A stretch of 64,000 nucleotides of DNA from Acorus gramineus (taxonomy: Eukaryota; Streptophyta; Magnoliopsida; Acorales; Acoraceae): positions 9,217,670 through 9,281,669 of the forward strand of contig CM060856.1 in assembly GCA_030737835.1 (NCBI GenBank). The letters run 5' to 3'. Shown in pieces: positions 21,980 to 34,400 of this stretch; within the stretch, counting starts at the first letter, position 1, and each line of letters opens with the position of its first letter. The translations under genes and the position numbers were made by a program. The notes beneath the pieces were generated by a model. The model was not told where the DNA came from. It did no database searches and worked only from the letters and a program-made list of their open reading frames with translations.

Positions 21980-24900
21980 CTATGAGGCCCCTCTGCTGAC
22001 AGGTTCAAGAGCTTCGATCATGACCACGCTATTTCCCCGGATAACCTGCAGGAGCATGGACAAAACTCAAATTATTGAGTAGGGTGAAAAGGATAAGATG
22101 TTTTGACTGCACTGTTGAAGGAAGTGATTGATCACATACACAATGAAATATCAGTGGAAAGTTTAAAAGAGAATGGGATTCCAGGGACATTTATAAGTAC
22201 AAAGAACAAAAAGGTAAACCAAGGACACCCACCACCATCCCAATGTCACTCTCCTCCTTGCTGCCGCTGATTTCCTTAGTGTTGTCAATCACGAGATTCA
22301 TGAACTGGTCAAACCCTCGAAGGGTACCCCTCACAACCCGATTTGCATTCAGCTTGACTGCCATTTAAAAAAAATAAATAGAAGTTAATTGTGACTACCA
22401 CTACCAAGCAGAAAAGGTTCTGAACTCTGAAGCCCCCTTTTTCTCAAAATAATAATAATAATAATAACAATAATAAATAATAAATTCTGAAGCCCCTTGC
22501 GGTCAATACATAATTTTCTTAAGCAAACAAGCAACAAAGTAAACTAATTAATCTTTCTTCTAGAAACAGCACTCATATTAAACCAGTAAACTAGGATTTT
22601 TCAAGAATTCAATCAGTTTATTGCACGAGAACCCAAATTGCCATCTACAAGATTCCAGCATGGCAATACCAAATGCAAGTGCAGGTGAATGAATGAAAAG
22701 CCAGTCATCTTTACAGGAAATAATCATGGCACGATTGATTACCTTCACTGTCCACGTTAACTCATAGAGATGAGAGGTAACATATGGACTTTTATCTTTT
22801 ATTTGTCCTTTTAGGGTGTGCATGTGCGTGCGTCTTCTCAGGTCCTAATGTTGTCAATAAAACACGAGAGGCCCAAAAATTCTGTGTGCGCATCGTCTCA
22901 GGTCCTAATTGTTGTCAACAAAACGAGAGAAGCCCATAAATTCTGTGGGATTACCCACTACTTAACCCATGAGATGGTTTGTTGTTATTATATATCAATA
23001 TCCATGTGGATTGACAACCTCACAGGATTTCTTTCTGACCAGGGGATGACGAGTGCCATCTACCAGCATTATTTCAAATCAATACCACAAGAATCATTTT
23101 CATTAACTTAACGTATTGAAGACACTCATCCACCTCACGTCCCATACTACACTTACACTCACCCATAGTTGTCCGGGCAGCTAGACGAGCCTAGGCGGTG
23201 GCCAACCGCGCCTAGGTGGCGCTTAATTAAGATTTTATTATTTAAATTGGTAATTATATTAAAGTTATTTATCTGCTTATCCATTTTTTAATTTTTTCAT
23301 GAATATTACTGAAAATGAAGAATGTTATTTATAAAAAAAAAACACATAGATGTAATTTATTGGTGCATGTCCATTTCAACAAAATTAATATAATCTAACC
23401 TTAATGGCATTAAAGAAAGAGAAAAGGGAGAAGAGATCGAGAGAGAATGAGATAAGAGTTCAGAGATTATGAGGAAAGATAGGAGAGAGAGACAAAAAAA
23501 TCAATAGAGACTCATTTGGGACCGGGAGAATTCGCTGCACTGTTGCCCAACAGGGTAGGTGACGTTTCAATCTTTCGATTGTGTTTTTTTTTTTCCTTTT
23601 ATTTTTTAGGTTAGACGAGGGATTGGGCGGGCTAAACGTGATTTAGGGGGATAGGCGGGCCAGGCGCCAACTTAATTAATATGTTATTAGGGGCGGTTGC
23701 CTAGGTCCATTTGGACCGCCTCACCCAGACAACTACGCACTCACCTAGTGATCAAACACAATACATTCTCTACAGATTTTTTTTTAATCAAACTACTGAA
23801 ATCTTCATCTTGCAGGCCTGCAGCTGCATCACTTCTCATACTCTGGACCTCTCATCATAGGATTCCCATTTGATAGTACATTAACTCATATTTTGGGCTT
23901 CAAATGAAATGTCTCGATAGAAGCTGACCACCATTTTTGGCGTCTAGTCTTTGTGTGGACATCTCATGTTCCTTTCTCATGTGATTAATGAAAAATGAGT
24001 GGAAAGAATCAAAGAAACGGCCAATGCAGAACACTTCTCAAGGTCTGTTATATGCCTTAAGAGTGGCAGTCTGAGATTTCATTTTTTGATCTTCAAGTAA
24101 GAATACATATAAATCTAAAAGAACCTAAGTATCCTCTATTTCTCAGCAATCTTCTAACCAAAGTATCAATCCATTGAAATCTCTCACTTATCCTCAGTCT
24201 TCCATTACAAATGTTCCTGGGAATATTTCAACTGCAGCGGATGCGGTTTCAGATATCTTTTATTCTGAACACATTCAAAAATCAGGGAGCTATTATGGTT
24301 TTACATGTGCCTTGGATTACAAGCCTTCCAACCACCCCCCCCCCACCCCACCCAACCATCCAAATTATTCTAGTTGAGCTCATTTCAATTAAACAAGAAT
24401 TTGTATTTATTTATTCCACTAAATTATAGTGGACGCACATTTTTTTAGTGGTCTTCAAGTATTCTAACTCTGATATCCTCCCAACACAGCAGATAGCTAT
24501 TATGGTGCAAAGAAAATCGAAATGTTCAACGTATTTGATTTCCCTTTCTGGCATCTGAATAATACCTTTTACAGAGGATGCTTCTCCAATAACGGTTTGT
24601 TCTAGAAAATCCTTCATTTTTGTCCAAATTCTCAAAATTTTGAGGATTACAATGCTCGAGCCCTTCGGAATACCTTTCTGGGTATCATAATAAATCACCT
24701 TTGCCATGTACAGTTAGATAGATAATTTTAAAAGGCAGTTAGACGGATATATAGTACTACTATTTCAAAACATCTTGCTCAGAAAACTTCTCTCAGCCTC
24801 TCTATGCTTTTGAATCATAAGCATGTCCACTAACACACAACTATAATAATTAAATGCCTAAGAATGGACCAAATTCATTTAAAAGATCAAATAATTGGGA

Positions 24901-26540
24901 GACCTAATAAAACTGTCATGACATCATCATTTTTTTAGGGGGGCGGGGTGGTGGTGATGTGACGTTCACACTGAATGGAGAATTATCTTACTCTATCAGA
25001 TGTGACTTCTATGGTGTCCCAAGAATGAATGTCCACACTAACTTGGAAGCACCGAATAAAAACACCCCTGACATACAATACTCGTTCTCCCACACTCCAA
25101 AACTGTCCATAACTTCATATCCTTGAAAGCTCAATCTGAATCCAGTTGGAAGACTATACACTAAGAAATCAAAGTCAAAAAAAGACCAAGGATTTGTTCA
25201 TACGGAACGAAACAAAACTATGTCCTGTCTAAAAAAATCAACACACAGTTAGCATAATTATCTTATTCTAAAAAAAATTGCCTAAGAGCAATATGCCTAT
25301 ATGGAAATACCACAATTGAAAGTAGAAAGACAAGGAAAGGATGGCAGGCAGATAGAAATTAGAAACTAAGGGGATTATCTACAAAAGTTTGTCAGGAAAT
25401 CCGATGCAAAGAGGAAAATTCTTCATCATGGTTTAGATAATGAGATGACAAGATACTAAACCTATTTAGGGGTTGATGAACATGTACTTCCATATGCTCA
25501 ATTCTCACCCTTCTATATGGTATGCAGGATGCAAAACATATGTTCAAGCCATTAGTTCATATTTTAGATATGCAAGTAATTCCAGGTGGGAATAAATCTA
25601 TACAAATATGAGTAAGTAAAACCATGGCCCATGAATCATTTATTTCACTAATATTTTAGTCGGATAAACTAATAAATCTATAGATTAAAGTTTGATATGA
25701 TAAATTTTTAGAGAAGTTTGAGTTTGCAATGCTATCATAACCATTCAAAACTGTACAACATCAGTTTATCCATGTGACATTCCACCCAACTTTTCAATTC
25801 CCTCTTACCAAATGTCCCTTCCCTTTTACTTTATGAAGAATCAAAGAACAGCCAAGGTCCTTTATGAGCATTCAAATTCTGTGAAAACACCCAAATAAAC
25901 CCACCAAAATTTTTCCCTTCCATACTCATAGAAAGCATGCATCTTAAGCACCCTACAAAAATTAGGACAACAACAAAATTTCACAATTAACTACTATTTT
26001 AACTTATTTATATTCTGAAACATGAAACTTGAATAGGACACTATGATACCAGAGATGAACCGTGGATCAAGTCATTAAAGATAGGTCAATCAGATACAAG
26101 AACGTCATCCTGCTATGATATTGCACAGTTTGAAAAGACATGTCAGTTGAAGTTTCAAACCCTCATCAAAATCCACTAAAGAGAACCGACCATTAAATAA
26201 ACCTTTCAGAATGATTATGCAGTATACGATCAGCCTTATGCAAATGAGAATGCCTAACATGCTCAACAATAAGAGAAAAAAAAAAAGAAGAAAGAAAGAG
26301 AAGCGCATGTCTCTTTGAGAACAAAAATAAGCAAGGGAAACACAACAAACACGATCATCTAAACATGGGCACATAAAAAATGGAAGTCTTACTTTGAAGC
26401 TTCTTGTCCATGTACCTGAAACACAAAAACCAAAACAGATCAGTGAAATGATACAACAATCGTGACTTTTGTACTTGAGAGAGAGAGTAAGCAGAGAAGG
26501 ATTACTTTTTGAGATCCGGAGGCTGACCCGACCTGCTCAT
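21980..26540 (-). CDS. Small nuclear ribonucleoprotein G (SmG)
   Basis: Four exons on the minus strand: 26540-26506 (35 nt), 26415-26393 (23 nt), 22357-22233 and 22045-21980. They join in phase to 82 residues. The start MSRSGQPPDLKKYMDKKLQ is the canonical SmG N-terminus. Sm motif 1 spans about residues 20-50 (GTLRGFDQFMNLVIDN) and Sm motif 2 about 59-72 (IGMVVIRGNSVV). SmG is one of seven proteins forming the heptameric ring on U1, U2, U4 and U5 snRNAs, so it is nuclear and essential for splicing. The exon 3 donor is GTGGGT. The third intron is about 4 kb, nearly all the gene, and holds a hAT-type insertion. A 5'-UTR intron with donor near 26669 is possible. Confidence 0.95.
22824..22945. 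repeat. Imperfect tandem duplication, about 61-bp unit
   Basis: Two adjacent copies share TCTCAGGTCCTAAT, GTTGTCAA, AAAACGAGAG-type and AATTCTGTG blocks (about 22824-22884 and 22885-22945). They lie in the large SmG intron. Confidence 0.75.
23164..23737. mobile_element. Non-autonomous hAT-type element with 8-bp target duplication
   Basis: The left end CATAGTTGTCCGGG matches the inverted right end CGTAGTTGTCTGGG. Exact 8-bp copies of CACTCACC flank the element (23156-23163 and 23738-23745). An 8-bp duplication indicates the hAT superfamily. Subterminal CCTAGGCGG and CCTAGG motifs recur at both ends, as is common for transposase-binding sites. At 574 bp it has no transposase. It lies in the large SmG intron. 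Confidence 0.8.
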
Positions 26541-26808
26541 GTTGATCGATCTTCGCGGGGAAACACAGAGAGACACAACGAGATCAAGAGAACTATCAGC
26601 GCATTTAGATAAGTGAAAACAATACAAACAATAGTCTAAACTGCAGAATCGAAGTATTAAAAACCTTACCTTGAAACCTTCAAAAAAAAAAAGGACAAGA
26701 CACAGAGACAGAGACGACAAATCGAAATCCTAATCGATGAAATGTGATATCAATCCGGCGTTCGAAAACTGGAATCAGGTGATAGATACCTGAAACTCGA
26801 GGAACCGC

Positions 26809-26816
26809 TAGGGTTT
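26809..26816 (-). promoter_or_regulatory. Telo-box upstream of SmG
   Basis: On the minus strand this reads AAACCCTA, a short telomere-like motif common just upstream of plant genes for translation and RNA-processing proteins. A second copy lies at 26860-26867. Confidence 0.6.
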
Positions 26817-26859
26817 GAAGGTTTCGGCCGCGGCGATGGCTTCCTTCGAAGAGATCGAT

Positions 26860-26867
26860 TAGGGTTT
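26860..26867 (-). promoter_or_regulatory. Second telo-box upstream of SmG
   Basis: AAACCCTA on the minus strand, about 320 bp upstream of the SmG start codon and about 50 bp from the first copy. Paired telo-boxes suggest expression in dividing cells; this is inference. Confidence 0.6.
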
Positions 26868-26869
26868 TA

Positions 26870-28465
26870 GTTCGAGTCGAATGGGGGTATGACAGTTGAT
26901 GTGAGTCGTGTCGGCTTTGGAGTTTCTTTTTGGGGCTCCGAATACGTTCGGATATTTCTGGGCTGGGTCGGGTTTGTACAGTTCATTGGCCCGTCTTGTC
27001 TCATAGTTAAGCCTTTCTTGTTGGGTCAGGTCTGGTATATTCTTTCGAGCGACACCCAGATTCATTTTCAACCACAATTCTATTCTTATGTGTGTTGATA
27101 AAAAATTAACGGCGCATATGCTCATGTTAATGAGGTATATATTTTAAAAGAATTTTTTTACATTTTCTATAAATGCATCCATGTAATTCATTGGAGTATA
27201 TGCTTCATTTTTTATAAAAGCATGTACCTCATTAGATGATGTATATTATTTTAAAAAAATTTAAAACACATATAGACTGTAATTGAGGCTGAAAATAAGA
27301 CTGGACGTAACATTATTTATTTTCTTTTGGGGTGCAGTTTAAATATATGAGCGCTGATACACGCAGTCCATTTTACAGCCGTTTTACAAAATCATACGCT
27401 ATGATAACGTAGTATATACTGCATTATTATAATGTATGGGTCCTATCATAATATATGACTCAATTTTTTTTTTAAATTTTTTTACCATGAACAAAAAAAT
27501 ACTAATGTATCTCAGTATATACTTCATTTCATATAATAGCATTCACTTTGAATGGTGAGTACGTCATTTTTTTTTTTTAAAAAAAAAAGAGAATGGATTG
27601 TAATGGGGCTTCCTATATCTTTTTCTTAAGCAGATTGAATCTATCGTTTTTTTTTGAAAAATCAAGATTTTAACATTTAAGTTTAAATTTAATCCCACCT
27701 CTAAACATGTAACTCCATTCATCATTTTGTCTTTTCGAGGATGTAGTTTGCATCTTTAAAAAAAAAAAAAAAAAGAGAGAGAAAAGATGAGAGGGGGCTG
27801 GGAGAGCGATTGAAGTGGGTGAAGGTGACGGAAACAGCAGATAAGGGTGGAGGAGGTGGCGGCGAAGAGGGACCGTACGTGGCAGTGAAGGAGGTGAGTG
27901 GAGGGTTAGGGAGGAGAGAGAAAAAGAAGTAAAAAGAAAATAACTTATTGATTTATCATACAAACACTAAAATATTTATTATTATGTTTTTCAATTAAAA
28001 TAAATAAAAACATAATTAAATAAAAATGACTTATACATTTATGTATATATATATAAAAAAACTTATGTCGAGCGGGAACATCTGGTTCTCCTTTTCAGAA
28101 CCCAACCAATCTGTTTGTCAAAACCCGGGACCACGCCACGAATAATACTTAACACTTGACAGTGCTCCGTCCGTTATAACGTCGAACCACTGGGGACATA
28201 AACGTCAATAAACCAGACGCAAAGGTCTTCCTCCCATCGGAGTCGCCGCAACAAAGAACATAAACACCGCATTTTCCCCCTCACGTCGCCGAAGAAGAAC
28301 AAGAGAAAAAGCAGAAAAGCCTCCAAAAAAAGGGAAGACCCGTTCAGATCTCGCGCTCGAGACGCAGATCGCATCGCCTCCCCCCAAAACCCTCCTAGAT
28401 CCATCCGGTCCGTCCTTGGACGCCCGAAACGTTCGATCTCTCTTGGTTTCGGTGGCGGATCCGGG
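26870..28465. other. Divergent spacer between SmG and AP-2 mu
   Basis: It holds both promoters. A repeat at about 27360-27610 carries CATTTTACAGCCGTTTTAC, the motif AGTATATACT and an A/T run, resembling the elements at 11450 and 39578. A purine-rich stretch at 27765-27930 has no domain. From about 28070 the sequence becomes the C-rich leader of AP-2 mu. No other gene is seen. Confidence 0.55.
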
Positions 28466-31400
28466 ATGCCTGTGTCGGCGTCTGCGATATATTTCCTGAA
28501 CCTCCGCGGCGACGTCCTCATCAATCGCCTCTACCGCGACGATGTCGGGTCAGATCCTCTCTTCTCCGTCTCTCGCTTCGCGATCTCAATTTCTTTCGCC
28601 GTGCTTGATTTGTTTCTGCAACTATGTTTGTTTAGGATTTTTCATCTGTTCGTAGATCAGTTTGTGAATCAGCTGCGCATGAGCTTAGCTTTGCATTTGA
28701 TTTGATCATCCGATGTGTTGATTCATGAATGAAGAGCATGGGAATCATTTGAAGATACTGTAAACTGAAAATTTTAAGAGCAAATGAGATTTTTGAACAA
28801 TTCTCTCCATGAAGACAGTAATATTTATTATTTTTTACATGATGGTTTGACATGTGCATATTCAGTCCCACTTTGATACTTTTCTAGCTTTCAATTTGTA
28901 TTTTTTCGCACATGTGAGATAATCTTTGAACTTCCAATGGTCCTGATCCATGCTTCATGGCCATTGTGCAAGATCTATGCATGACTCTATCCCAGTATTA
29001 GCATGAGCCTGTTTTTTTAGGGAAACATGGGGGCGCCACTGGTATTGTAAGGATGCGTTGAATTTACATTTGAAGGAATACAAAATTGCTCACCCAAAAA
29101 AGAACCATCAAAAGAGTGCCTAAGATATTTATCACAGGGATTGGACTTATAACTCAATGGTTGACTAATTTTTTTTGTAACCATGAGGTCCCAGGTCCAA
29201 ATCTCACCACTTAACCATATAAAAAAAACAAAGATATTCATCACAAACATGGAAAAGAGAGATTGTAACATGCAAATTCCAATGGTTAATTCCACATACG
29301 GTACGTTGGAGTATTTGGATCATGTGCAATGAGTTTATTTTTCAACATAAGAGATTCTATTTGGAAAACAGTTGGATGTCAATATCCTTACTCCTTAGGG
29401 TGCGTTTGGATATGAGGTTGAAACATTGAGATTCTTAAAATTTTATGTTTCAAACTTAGCTTTTGAAAAACTATGTTTTATTAGATTTTCAGCCGCAAAT
29501 TTTTTTTGGTTTAAAAATGAAGATTGTGGTTTGAAAAGCTAAACGTTGAAAACGTGTTTGGATCTGAGTTTGAGAATTTATAACTTTTCAAACGCAGAAT
29601 TTACCTAAACTCATATCCAAACGGACCCTTAGTTCATGTGTTATTCATATTTTAGGAGTGGACGTACCATCATCCATTATGGGCAATTCTTGGTTCAGGG
29701 GGTGAATTTAGTGTGCTAACCAATTATCGGGCCAGTCCATTTAGAATGCCCCTTTTTTCTTCCTTCTTTTTTATTTCATCTCTTTTACCATGTAAGTTAG
29801 ATCCCTTGTCTCCTTTTTTTTCAGGGCTTAATAAGGTGCGCACACACACAAAAAAAAAAGAAAAAAAGAGGAAAATAGATGGTGCCTAGGGTAGTGAAAA
29901 GGCATAATACTAAAAACTCATCTGCCTCACCAAAATTATTCAAAAAGTCCACATGACCTCATTGGCATAGTTTCTGTGGTCCATGTTTGGTTTTAGGATA
30001 TTTTAGGTACTCTCATAAAAGCTTGTCAACTTATGTAAGCACAACATAATGAATTGTATTTCCGTGGGACCAGGGCAAACAGGCGGAGGTAGCCTTCCCA
30101 GCTTGACCGTAAGGTCAGCCATGGGGGTCCCTTCAATATAAAAAAAAAAAGAATTGTATTGGTGTCAACTTCTACTTGAATGATAGCATGCGTGAGTTTA
30201 TCTTCTGTATTACGTGCACAAATTTGTTTAATGTTCGTTGTTTCTGTTCAGCGGCAACATGGTGGATGCATTCCGCACGCACATTATGCAAACAAAGGAA
30301 ATGGGAACCTGTCCAGTTCGTCAAATTGGCGGCTGCTCTTTCTTTTACATGAGAATTAGCAATGTGTATATTGTTATTGTTGTCAGCAGCAATGCAAATG
30401 TCGCTTGCGCATTCAAGTTTGTCGTCGAGGTGAGTACTGTTTTTTGAAATAGGTAGACACTGTCGAGGTGAGTACTTTATAAGAGGATTAATTTTCTGCA
30501 TAATAAATTAAATCATCAACAATTGAATTTTGATGCATTTTCCATTTTGATATGCTTTTCTTCGCATCTGTGGGATGTCGATGTTTTAATTCCCATAATT
30601 TGAATTGTCCATTAGTATGGCTTAAAGTTATTGTGAAGATGACCATTATTAAACTGGTGCAATCATTACTGCCACAAGTTCAGGCACCACTTCTCTCTTA
30701 AGGAAGAGGACTCAAAGGTTCTATCTTAGCAAGAGTGTGAGAGTTAGGCAAGTGACTATTAATATTGGAGTGTACTTCTATAGAGATTCAAAGGGTAATT
30801 TGTGGTTGGATTATGTGATGATGTAAATTTGTGCATTTCTGGAGAAGTCTAAATCTGGAATCTTTCTGAAATTTACCTGAAATGCTCATAAATGGAATTC
30901 AAGTTGGCATTAATGATTTTCACCATTCAGAGCTACTGGTTAGGAACAATGTATCTTTGTGTTACCATGCTAATTCCAAAATCTGATTATTATATATGGA
31001 TACGGGTGCTGTGACTGCTGTCACTAATATAGGATGTGGAATGCGGGGTTGTGATTTGACATATGGTGAATACATGGACATCCCAAGACCTTATTTTGTT
31101 AGGCAAACCTTTTTCATTTTTTTTTTGCCCATGCCTGGCATTGAAGCATATGTGTTTTTTGTTGTGAACTAAGCATCAAAATATCTTTGAACTTTCCTTG
31201 TTGTAATCCATGCCTTTAGTCCATTTAGGACATCAATATCTGCTTGAACTTGGAAGAATGTGTGCAGGCTGTGACTCTGTTCAAGTCTTATTTCGGTGGT
31301 GCATTTGACGAAGATGCTATTCGGAATAACTTTGTTTTGATATATGAACTCTTGGATGGTATGTGATCTGAGCATATTAAACTCATGCTAGTCCTTGTGC

Positions 31401-34400
31401 TCTGAAAATATATTTTCTCACAATCTATTTCATTTAGTTTAAGATATACTTGAGGCATTAACAAAATAGCCATCAATTTAAGATACCTGGATATCAAGTT
31501 TTATTTACAATTTATTACTTTAGAAATCAACTGTAGCTATCTGATGCTAGATTTTATTTTGGATTTGTTTTCTTCGTGGAATAAATTGGTAAAAATATGT
31601 GTAACTATTACTTTACCAAAGAAATTTGGCTTCTAATCAAAAGTTCTTTTTCATGAGAAATTCTGTTATTCATGGCCATTCAATGTCCTTTTCTATTTGA
31701 CATTTACTGTCCCACATATTATTTTTTCAAGAAAAGTAGTTGTAAACAATAAGGCTGTCTCATGTTTTTACGTTGGTTTACAAACATTAAATCACTAGGG
31801 CATTGTGAATTTAGATCGAAATTGAAGTTTGAACCATTATAATATCAGTTAGAGCTTACATTCTTATGTTAATATGTGCAACTTGATGAATATTTAGTAC
31901 ACGAGGGACCTCATCTGACATGCAGAAGTAATTATTTCTTGATTCCCAAAGATACCCAGTTCAATTATAAAAATAATTACAAAGTTGTTTTTTACTTGAC
32001 ATGCAGAAATTATGGACTTTGGATACCCCCAGAATCTATCCCCTGAAATACTGAAACTTTACATTACCCAAGAAGGAGTGCGATCGCCATTTTCTTCCAA
32101 GGTTAGATACTAAAAAAATTGCAATTTGTAGTTGATGTTCACCTTTAAATTCATGGTGATAGATTTGTGGTGTGCTGTAGTTGTGCTTTTGTTTTTTCCA
32201 AGTCATTTTTTGTAACAATGTTTTTCATGCAATATGAAAACCAACAGCCTTCAGATAAACCAGTTCCCAATGCAACTCTACAAGTCACAGGTGCGGTTGG
32301 GTGGAGACGTGAGGGTCTTGCGTACAAGAAGAATGAGGTGAACCTTTTGTTTTATCTTTTTGTTTCCTTTTTTTAAATTATATGGATGCACAGGTTTCTT
32401 AATGTTATATGTTGTCAGGTTTTCTTGGACATTGTGGAGAGCGTAAATCTTCTCATGTCTTCAAAAGGTTTGTGATGGCCTACTTTTGTTTATTTATCCT
32501 GATTTATGTGTCTATAGGCCATAGCTTGGAGCAATGGTAAAGTGCTCGGGCTAACAGGACAAAGTCGTGTGTTCGAGTTCTGAGGCGGCCAATTTGTGGG
32601 GGAAAAAAACCAAATGTTAGGAATGTATCTAGTCTATCTTCCCAGCATGAGATTGAATTCTGAAGTGTGCTCTTTAATTGTTTGATGGGTATAGGAAGTG
32701 TTCTACGCTGTGATGTGACTGGAAAAATTCTCATGAAATGCTTCCTTTCTGGAATGCCTGATCTGAAGTTGGGTTTAAATGACAAAATTGGTCTTGAAAA
32801 GGAATCCCAACTCAAATCCCGCCCTGCTAAAAGGTTAGCCTAATCACGTCCTTTAACATAGTCATCATAGAGAAATTATAATATGCTATTTATTTCTTTT
32901 ATTCCAATCTTTGGTTATGAGGTCACCTTTTCTAGATTAATAGATATTAATACAAGCAGAGTATCTGTTATTCATTCACGTATTGCCAAATCTCTGTATC
33001 TGATTGTAAAATTTGTTCTTTATTTTTCTTCTTCTTCTTCCTTTTTTTTTTTTTTGGTAAAATATTGAGTATTGATTATATAGTATTCTCCAAGAACTAC
33101 ATTTTCTTGCTCTCATAATTTAGATTAGTGTGCATTCATTTATTGTTAAAAACCTGCTTTTTTCTAAGATAATAATATTATTCATTGCTTCTTTATTGGA
33201 AAAACTTGCTTTTGTTAAAGATTTTTTTGGGGGGGCAATATGGTAAGTACCTTAGTTTAAAGTTGTTTGTTGTTGTAATCTTTCATGCTGTTAATCTAAT
33301 ATTTGATATTTTTTTCTTGAAAAATATCTGATAATGTTTATGTCTTCTCCAGTGGTAAGACTATTGAACTTGATGATGTTACTTTCCACCAATGTGTAAA
33401 CCTGACACGGTTCAACTCAGAGAAGACTGTCAGTTTTGTGCCACCAGATGGTGAATTTGAATTGATGAAGTATGCCTCTCACTCTTACCTTGCACAATCA
33501 AATTTGGTATCTCTTATTGTAATTAAAATATTGTAACAACATATATTGCAGTCTAGTAGTATATGCCCTATTCTGTAACTGATTTGATGATGTGGAAGGT
33601 ATTCTGATATGGTGATTGAAACCTCTGAAACATATATTTGCATGCATAAATAAGACTTCCCTTTCCTTGGGACTTCAATCCATTGATGAACTTAGACAAG
33701 ATTCTTTTTGTGATTTTCAGCTTCCAAAATTCCCCTCATGGTATGGTTCATATCCAAATTCTAAAGGCTTGGGCGACTATATTCATTCTGCTTAACTAAA
33801 CTTTTGTGCACCATATTTTATTGTTTATCTGTTTCTGACTACAATATGCATCGCTGTTTCCTTGGTCCAAGGTGAAATTGGTTTATATTGCACATCACAC
33901 ATCTCAAGGTATTTAACATGCCGTCACACCCAAGAGTTGATTATTCTGTATATGGAATTTAAGCTTTTTTCTGCCGATTTTGAATGTGTCAAGAGCTTTT
34001 ACTTCTCAACCACCTTTCTTGATGAAGTGCATAGGATTTTTTCACCACGTTTTGATTAGGTGCATTATTAATGAGGTGATACGGGTTTGGCAATTAAGTT
34101 ATAATTCATAAAGCTTCAAACTGGGTTTTAGTTTTATTTTGTGATCCAAAGAATCAAAAGTGAATGAATACTGTTCCTGTGTATATGTATTATACTTTGC
34201 ATCAATATCAAAAGTTTGATTCTTTTTGCCAATGTGACTGCTGCTTGTGTTTTTCCCTAAACGGATTGTTTTGATTGTAATTTGTCTAGTTTGTACTCTT
34301 GTTTCAATGTTGAGATTCTATTGCATTTATACTTGATGGAACTTGTCTTTGCTTACTGCCTCTGAGGTTTACGGTCAATCTGGTGAAGTTGTGGAATATT

